Below, in pieces: positions 57,373-64,000 of a stretch of 64,000 nucleotides of DNA. The notes below the pieces were generated by a model. It worked only from the letters and a program-made list of their open reading frames with translations, ran no database searches and was not told where the DNA came from. Position 1 is the first letter of the stretch; each line of letters opens with the position of its first letter. Location: the NCBI RefSeq assembly GCF_949987535.1, contig NC_080078.1, forward strand, positions 47,704,207 through 47,768,206, read 5' to 3'. The position numbers and the translations under genes are program-made. This stretch comes from Balaenoptera acutorostrata (Eukaryota > Chordata > Mammalia > Artiodactyla > Balaenopteridae).

Positions 57373-57488
57373 AACAGTACCAGGTTTCCGTGCGTCAGAA
57401 GCATTTGTCATTGAGTGGAGAGAGAACACTGCAAGAGATGTCCTAAGCGGTGGTTTGCCACCGCCTGCCACATTAAATAAGCCTCAAG
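57373..57488 (+). other. Exon-like segment with strong splice-site sequences
   Basis: A pyrimidine-rich tract (TTTTTCTTCCTGTTTTAG) ends at 57372 and a consensus donor CAAG/GTAAGC starts at 57489, delimiting 116 bases. The frame beginning at 57374 is open throughout (38 codons), with a CpG-containing, GC-richer sequence than the flanks. The frame beginning 57375 has a TAA inside. I do not recognise the peptide, and no partner exon was found in the window. It may be a host exon, a noncoding RNA exon or a chance arrangement. Confidence 0.3.
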
Positions 57489-58230
57489 GTAAGCACTAGG
57501 TTACAGGGCAAGTAAGCGAGGTTTTTCCCCCTTCCTCCTTAAGCCACACACTAATTTGTACAAGTAAAGGTTAGCCCAGGTTTTTAATTTCAGGGCTAGA
57601 TAAAAATGAGACAGAGTCTATCTAAATCAATAAAAACCTCACATGAATTACCAGATGAAAGTCGTACTTAATTTAAACCATAAGAATTCTTTCTTTTTAG
57701 AAAAATCAATTGAAAAAAAAAATTCTAGCATCAACCATATCATGAAATTTCCGGGTAACTGTGAAATTAGTGACTGTGGGTCTATTTCCCTAAGAGTGCC
57801 ATCTTTCATCCGCCCCAGACCACCTCCTGTTCCTCCTCCTCCTCTTTCCTTCAGCTCTGAGAATCTAGTCGCACGTCCTGGGGCCCCTCCGAGCCCCAAG
57901 TTCAGGCATTGATAAAAATTTAAGAGAAATCGTGATGCATTGCAATTGGGAATCTTAGGGTTAGAAACTCTGCAAGACAAAAAGTAACACACTCTAAATG
58001 GTGAAATTTCAGGGCAGTAGAGGGAAAAGGGGGAACGTTGGCACAGAGGAGGTAGGATCCACACACTTCTGAAACAGCCTCTTGGGCTACACAGGCTTGG
58101 GGAAAAAAAAGCATGCCTTCCACCTTGGATGTACCATAAATACACATCTAATAGCATCTACATCACAATACATGATAAAACTAATCTTGCAGGGAGGGGG
58201 CACTAAGTGTGTAGACCCTGGTATATCAAA
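57489..58230. other. Unannotated stretch
   Basis: No repeat recognised. A pyrimidine-rich patch near 57810-57855 gives overlapping frames on both strands (57643-58157) without recognisable similarity. Confidence 0.4.
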
Positions 58231-58240
58231 CATGGTGAGG

Positions 58241-58368
58241 GGGACTTCCCTGGTGGTCCAGTGGTTAAAACTCTGAGCTTAACCATGGATTCAATCCTTG
58301 GTCGGGGAACTACAACTAAGATCCTGCATGCCTCAATGCGTGGCCAAAAAAAAAAAAAAAAAAAAAAT
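58241..58368 (+). mobile_element. Short tRNA-derived SINE (CHR-1-like), with target duplication
   Basis: Starts GGGACTTCCCTGGTGGTCCAGTGG; the A box TGGTCCAGTGG lies near 58253-58263, the decayed B box GGATTCAATCC near 58289-58299, then 'ttggtcggggaactacaactaagatcctgcatgcc' and an A tail of about 23 bases. Direct repeats CATGGTGAGG (58231-58240) and CATGGTAAGG (58369-58378) match at 9 of 10. The tRNA-related head matches the SINE at 17346 but the long second body is lacking. Confidence 0.85.
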
Positions 58369-58378
58369 CATGGTAAGG

Positions 58379-60780
58379 AGGAAAGGGACAGAGCTGATGG
58401 TAACAATCACTACTATATATAATTTCACCTCCATTTTACAGATTAGGAAACTGAGGCACCGGAAGTTTTTTTTTTTGTTTTTTTTTTTAATGTATAAGTT
58501 CACCCAGCTGACTATAAACTCCAGTTTTTTTCCATTTTACCACCTTAGTTTCCCAAAATCGATAGGTAGATCCAACAAATGTGGCATTTCGATGCACCTT
58601 GTACCTTTCAAGCTCAATTTGAGGTCCAAAGATGGCCAGGTTTAGCATTTACACCAAAAAAAAAAAAAAAAAAAATCAAACAACTGCTACGCAAATGCAG
58701 ACCAAAGTGATTATGAAGAATAGTTTATAAGCTGCTCCAGGTACTGACTCAATTCAAAAAGCTTGTTTTTATGCATCGATATCATACTAAGCTTGTTTTT
58801 ACACCATTCTATGCTTAACTTTTGATATGGAACAACACAGAAAAAGAAAACCAAAAACCCAATTCTTGCATTAGAATCCTGAGAACTTAAGCATTTGTAC
58901 ATCTTTCCCTCTAAGAGTTAGAAACCAAATGGGTAAACCATCAAATTAAAGAAGTGAGGGTATTACGCCTTCTAAATGGACACTCACTCTTCTCATAAAT
59001 ACTGAGACTAAGGGCTGTTTCTACCAATTCTCCATTCTGGTGCTGGATTCATGGTAGGCAATTAATTCTGTTTATGGCTTGGCTGACAAGAGAGTTCAGT
59101 GAACTAACATCAAATACTTTTCTAGTCCCCTAATTTGCAATTTGGAAAACCAGAAATAACAATTGTTCCTTTAGAAATCAAAGGAGGATGCTGGCCTCAG
59201 AACTCCCTAGGTTCTAGCCTTTACAGCTATTTTCTTGAGAGCATTCTGTGGGAGAACTGCACATCTGATGGGTCAGAGCACTTTCTCTTTCTCCTTTATA
59301 ACTTTATTAAGGAATGAATACAGCTTACTCTTTAAGGGCATAACTTTATAGGAGATAAAGACCCTTCACACTTTATAGCAAGGTCAAAGCTGTCCTAAAA
59401 CTGACCAATGAACCCAATAAATTCTTGACTCAGAGGTCCAATTTATCTGTTTCACCATCTCATTTAAAAATAAAATGGCTAAGCCTTCTTTTTCTGGTCT
59501 ATTATTTATTAGATTTCAATAAAGAAGCTTGCTTTTCATTAAAATTTTGTCACAAACTGCCCCATACTGTGCTTTTCCCTTGTAAAAGGCATTTTCAATT
59601 TCTCCCTCCTTTCTTGAAAAAAGAAGTGATTTTTGGCTCTTTTCTTTCTTGCTGCCAGTCTCTCCAAGTCTAATTTAAAGAAACCAACTGACAGAACTAC
59701 TTCCTTCTCCCTCTATCTTAAAGAAATATGCAACAAGTACACTTATTTATTTCTTTTTTAGCAGAAATTCACATTCCTTCAAACAGGAGGATTTTAGATA
59801 CCAAATCTCACAATTCCCTGTTTGTAAAGACTTACATAAAAAATCACTTTTAAGCACACAAGCACAGTATAAAAACGAATATATACATACATGATAGGAA
59901 AAAACATGTTCTCTCTGATGATACATGGTACAGAAAGATCTAGCAAATATTATAAAACTCAGCTAACAAAGATTGTACAAGTAAGCAAGAAAACTTTGTA
60001 ATTGATACTAATGTTCTGAGTTACTAATGAGACACGTGGTTTGCCTCTGAAGGAAGACAGTGCTGGGATTAACTACTTAAATATTAATAATCTGTTTTCT
60101 GCATAAGGTCAATTTAGGAAGAGAGCAAATTCAGAAAACATAACCACAATCCAAAATCTCAACTTCAAATAAACTGGAAATATTATAATATTCAAGACCT
60201 GTTTCTGAGCATAGATCTTAGCACTTGAAATACACCAGAACACAATTTTAATAACAGACATGAATTACATTTCTTTTGAACTACTGGATGGCAACATTAC
60301 ATTCACTTTCATTATATTTGACCATGAACCTCAACTCAGGTAATCAACCAAAATCAGACCAATGTGAGACATACTCAGCAAATGGTGGGAACCAGGAAGC
60401 TAAATTTCCACTTCCCTTTGCTTGTATTTTACAAAATTATGCAAATTCCATGCCCAGTTAGTTAGCATTGGGACTGCAATCTCATAGCTTGATGACAGAG
60501 CGAAATTAATTTGAAACCAAGAAAAATAGTAATTTGTGAAAATCATGCCCAGACCTAGGGGTGGGCAGGATGGTGTGGGAGGGGCCTCTGAGATCGGGAA
60601 TCCATTTCCAATCAAACCTTATTTCTCTACATCAGCTATTTTCTTTTAAGTTATGAGTAATGGGCCTGGGAAAAAAGGATGAGAAGCCAGTTCTAAAATG
60701 GAGGGAGGATGCTTCATCCTCTGTCACGGAAAAAAAAAAAAAAACAACACAAGAGGAAAGATGGAGGAAGATAAGAGACA
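58379..60780. other. Unannotated stretch with a MIR trace
   Basis: 'cacctccattttacagattaggaaactgaggcacc' at about 58427-58461 is a short antisense MIR piece. T and A runs lie near 58469-58490 and 58655-58674. Otherwise AT-rich sequence without a recognised gene. Confidence 0.4.
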
Positions 60781-62069
60781 TTGAGTGATGGTGCCAGGAA
60801 AGCAGGGGAACTTTGGTCCAATGTCTTCCTTCCTCTCAGGAAAGCCAAAGAGGTTATCTTCTGAGCACAGAGGATTGTCATGACTTCATGAACTTGGAAA
60901 ATATGGGAATAGTTCTAAACAGCTGTGCTGGAGAAGTGGGCTGCTTGGGTGACTTTACTCACCGTTTGGGTTTGTCTTGCCCAGTGTGGGGACCGATGCC
61001 ACCCTCAGAGCCCTACAGCAGTAGCTCCAAAAGCCAATCAGGAATGACAAACATGCAGCACATGTGCCACGCTCCTCGCTTACCTCAAGCAGATGACAGA
61101 CATTATGAATCAAGCATGACATCCTTCCTCACTGAGCTGAGGCAGAGCCTCAGAATCTTTTTCCTCACAGTGCTGCAAGCAGCCATTACGGATTGATCAA
61201 GGAGGTGCCTGAGATGAAACCTAGTCACCATTTTTGAGCAAAGCGCAAGTCTAGCTGTGGACTTGATTTACCCATAACAGGGTTCCTGCTTCCGCACCCA
61301 TGGAGAGTTATCTACTTGATACCCCAGCTCTATAAGGACTGGATATTTTGCTCCTGAACTTCAATTCCTTTATGTACAGGGATCTGATACCTGCTCTGAA
61401 ACCTCCTAGACAGCAGCCATGAGTCCAGAGCTGGCCCATTCGTGAATTCCACAGACCACTGCAGTAAGTCAAGGCTCAAACACTCCACCCCTGTAATCTA
61501 CGTGCTCAAGACTCATGCCCCAACTAACTACCACTGATACATAAAGAAATCTGATGATTGTTGGGTTACATTGGTTCTCTGTGTACAAGCTTGATACTGG
61601 AGGAAGATACACTAAATTTAAGCAGTTGCCTGGTGACCCGGCATAAAAAGCCAGACCCAGTAAACCAATAAGTTGTCCTTAGCCTTTCCATGACTTCCAA
61701 GTTTGAGGACCATAGCCTGAAAGAGCAGATTCTCCTGGCCACTAAAACATTATCCATAAAACAGGCCTCCAGTTGCCCTGAGGCCCAGGAAATATCTCTA
61801 GGAATAACAGAAGCTACCTCTCTCCAAATTCCAGACACTCCCTTTAGTGGAGACCCTGAAGTCCAGAGGTGGTCAGGGGAGTAAGCTTAGAACAAGGGCC
61901 TTATTCCCCAGAGATCCTTGCGTCACCCTCTGAAACAATGAACCTAACAAAATCATGGCTGTCAGAGTATACCTACTGTGGTCCTGCCTATGTATGTCCC
62001 CAGCTCTTACTGGGCTTGCTGGTTCACTAAGGGGACCAGATCCCTGGTTTTAGAGGGGTCATCCTTACT
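60781..62069. other. Unassigned, moderately GC-richer stretch
   Basis: No repeat confidently recognised. The 127-codon frame at 60813-61196 and the pair at 61566-61884 have balanced amino-acid composition but no domain that I know and no start context that stands out. It could be an undescribed old repeat, a decayed processed pseudogene or unique DNA. Confidence 0.3.
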
Positions 62070-62077
62070 TTGTTAAA

Positions 62078-62484
62078 AGAAGATGTGGTACGTATATACA
62101 ATGGACTATTACTCAGCCATAAAAAGGAACGAAATTGAGTCATTTGTTGAGACGTGGATGGATCTAGAGACTGTCATACAGAGTGAAGTAAGTCAGAAAA
62201 AGAAAAACAAATATCATATATTAACACATGTATGTGGAACCTAGAAAAATGGTACAGATGAACTGGTTTGCAGGGCAGAAGTTGAGACACAGATGTAGAG
62301 AACAAACGTATGGACACCAAGGGGGGAAAACCACGGTGGGGTGGGGATGGTGGTGTGCTGAATCGGGCGTTGGGATTGACATGTATACACTGATGTGTAT
62401 AAAATTGATGACTGATAAGAACCTGCAGTGCAAACAAACAAACAAACAAACAAAACTAATACTAAAAAAAAAAAAAAAAAAAAA
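62078..62484 (+). mobile_element. 5'-truncated L1 3' end, same lineage as copy 2
   Basis: Begins in the last part of ORF2 ('tactcagccataaaaaggaacgaaattgag'), reaches its TAG at 62242-62244, and has the short 3' UTR shared with 46057-46274, ending CAAACAAACAAAC, CTAATACT and 21 A's (62464-62484). No duplication is seen between 62060-62077 and the right flank. However, AAAAAGGAACGAAA (62121-62134) and AAAAAGGAATGAAA (62480-62493) match at 13 of 14. Frames on both strands at 62174-62504 are L1 shadows. Confidence 0.85.
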
Positions 62485-62851
62485 GGAATGAAATACTGAC
62501 ACACACTACAGCATGGCTGAACCTTGAAATCATGGTCTCACTGAAAGAAGCCAGACACGACAGGCCACATATTGATGATTCCATTTCTATGAAATGACCC
62601 AAAGAGGTAAATCCATGGAGACAGAAAGCAGAGCAGTGGTGACCAGGGACTGGGGTGACAGGAATGAGGAATGACTGCTTATGGGGGGGCGGGATTATCT
62701 CTTGTGTTGATGAAAATGTTCTAAAATTGGTTCTGGTGTTGGTTGCACAAGTCTGTGAATATACTAAAAACCATTGAATTGTGTACTTTAAATGGGAGAA
62801 TTGTATGATATATTATCTCAATAAAGTGGTTTATTAAAAAAAAAAAAAAAG
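62485..62851 (+). mobile_element. Older L1 (L1MA/MB-type) 3' end
   Basis: Begins 'ggaatgaaatactgacacacactacagcatggctgaacc', continues 'aagaagccagacacgacaggccacatattgatgattccatttctatgaaatg' and 'gtggtgaccagggactgggg', and ends 'ttgaattgtgtactttaaatgggagaattgtatgatatattatctcaataaagtggttt' plus 15 A's. This is the classical 3' end of mammalian L1MA/L1MB families, clearly different from the young L1 UTRs. Confidence 0.8.
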
Positions 62852-63340
62852 ATTCCAGAATCCTAGTGTTTAAGCCCTGCCAAAGTCCCATGAAACCGTG
62901 GATTCAGTTCTCTCTTCTGAATCCTGGGATTCTGATCCAGTCATTCCCTTAGGCCCAGGTAAGATGGCCATGTCCCATCATAGAGGAGATTGGTAGAAGA
63001 ATCATCTCCCCTGGACCAGAGGGAGTGTAAGGGGGTCCCTAACGAGCATCTAGTGTCTGCAGACAGTGTGAATTCTGGAAAACACAGCATGGGCCATTCG
63101 AGTAGCATGGAATGAAAGAACCCAAACTTGCTATGGTCCAAGTCTCAAGAGCCTTCTACCCTAATATGACCCCAACTCTTACTTCAGCCCGGTCCCAAGT
63201 TTTCAATAATTAGATTTTTCAGAAGTCGAGACATCAGGATCCAGTATGTCTCTGACTGCCAAGAGTTCAGCTGAGGTGACAACCTCACAGATGCTCAAGA
63301 AGGGACAATAGGTACAAATAGGGTAGCAAAGTAGAGTATC
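62852..63340. other. Unannotated stretch
   Basis: No gene or repeat recognised. Confidence 0.4.
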
Positions 63341-63344
63341 TGTC

Positions 63345-63550
63345 TTCATATGTACTTGAGTTGAAATAACAACTGTACCATGTACTAACTCTGTGACCTT
63401 CACCAAGTTGCTCGATTTCTCTTAGCTTCAGCTGAACAAGGGTAAAGTGGAAATTATTGTAAGAACATAATAGGGTCGTGGAGAAGCTTGGAGGGTTATG
63501 TATTAAGTGCTGGGCACATGACAGGCACTCTCAACAATCATACCTACCAC
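63345..63550 (+). repeat. MIR SINE
   Basis: 'actaactctgtgaccttcaccaagttgctcgatttctcttagcttcag' and 'attaagtgctgggcacatgacaggcactctcaaca' are MIR core and 3' end in plus orientation. Confidence 0.65.
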
Positions 63551-64000
63551 AGCAGTCTTTTGCCCAAGTGTAAAATTAACATATAAGCATGTTTGAGGCA
63601 TCATGTTTGTCACATAATAGGCACTCAATTATACATAGAGAGAGAAGAAAAAAATTAATGAATAAATGAATGAACCAGACATGTCTGTTACCATGGGTGA
63701 GAGAATATTCTTTAAAAGGAGCCTAGCTCACCAGGCAGTCAGCTTACCCAAGCATCAGCAATACTTTTTATTCACTGTTAGGTGGATGCTTCAGTTGAAA
63801 TAAGCAGTGACCTAAAATTATTTTATAAATTATTTCTGAAAATCCATCCAATACACTTAAACTGTGATTTTTTGACCCGTAAGTCACATTTGAACATTTA
63901 CAGGAAACTCAATAATAAAACTCTGCCTTTGAAAGGGAGAAGGAATTTTTCAGAAAGTGGGTGCTCTGTGAGAGCAAGGTAATAACCTTATTTTAAAGAT
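63551..64000. other. Unannotated end of window
   Basis: A short 'cacataataggcactcaattatac' and 'aatgaataaatgaatgaacc' near 63611-63676 look like another L2 or MIR tail. Nothing else recognised. Confidence 0.35.

Noticed and set aside
1..64000. CRISPR array, operon or prokaryotic mobile element
   Set aside because: The window is mammalian by its repeats; the only regular array (51.8-52.2 kb) has no spacers and is a minisatellite.
1..64000. Ruminant or pig origin
   Set aside because: No Bov-A/BovB or PRE-1 SINE seen in 64 kb, while CHR-type SINEs are present. Hippo cannot be fully excluded.

Overview
This is non-genic nuclear DNA from a placental mammal, most probably a cetacean. The evidence is two tRNA-derived SINEs of the CHR type (17346-17686 and 58241-58368), L1 copies of cetartiodactyl type, and older mammalian repeats (MIR, L2, MER5A, MER20, MaLR LTRs, L1M). 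I saw no ruminant Bov-A/BovB and no pig PRE-1 SINE, which a 64 kb stretch of those genomes would normally carry. The species call is inference. I found no convincing host protein-coding gene; one exon-like segment at 57373-57488 deserves a test. The only long reading frames belong to L1 retrotransposons.

Layout. 1-25.6 kb is AT-rich intergenic or intronic sequence with old repeats: MIR and L2 pieces, MaLR LTRs, a decayed antisense L1 at 11.4-12.9 kb, a compact hAT transposon with a perfect 8 bp target duplication at 15.45 kb, a CHR SINE at 17.35 kb, an exact 168 bp tandem duplication at 4.7-5.1 kb and two notable hairpins. 25,639-32,673 is a full-length L1 (about 7.0 kb) with a CpG-rich 5' UTR and 13 bp target duplications; both ORFs are broken. 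32.7-41.2 kb holds MIRs, LTRs, MER20 and MER5A.

41,240-46,419 is a second L1, cut off just upstream of ORF1 but with complete uninterrupted ORF1 (301 codons) and ORF2 (1272 codons), 13 bp target duplications and a probable 3' transduction of about 128 bp. 47.0-47.9 kb is an old L1M tail. 50.4-50.7 kb is a purine-rich tract. 51,826-52,212 is an AT-rich minisatellite built from perfect 39 bp higher-order units with two 27 bp variants. At 54.2-55.0 kb a MER5A is split by an antisense L1 with a 16 bp target duplication. At 62.1-62.85 kb a young L1 tail lies against an older L1 tail.

The L1 proteins form one system: ORF1p coats the L1 RNA and ORF2p nicks target DNA and reverse-transcribes onto it; the SINEs were presumably mobilised by such machinery. 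The second L1 lacks its 5' UTR promoter, so its intact frames are probably silent unless flanking sequence drives them. Repeat boundaries given as round numbers are by eye; subfamily names rest on remembered consensus features, not on a search.
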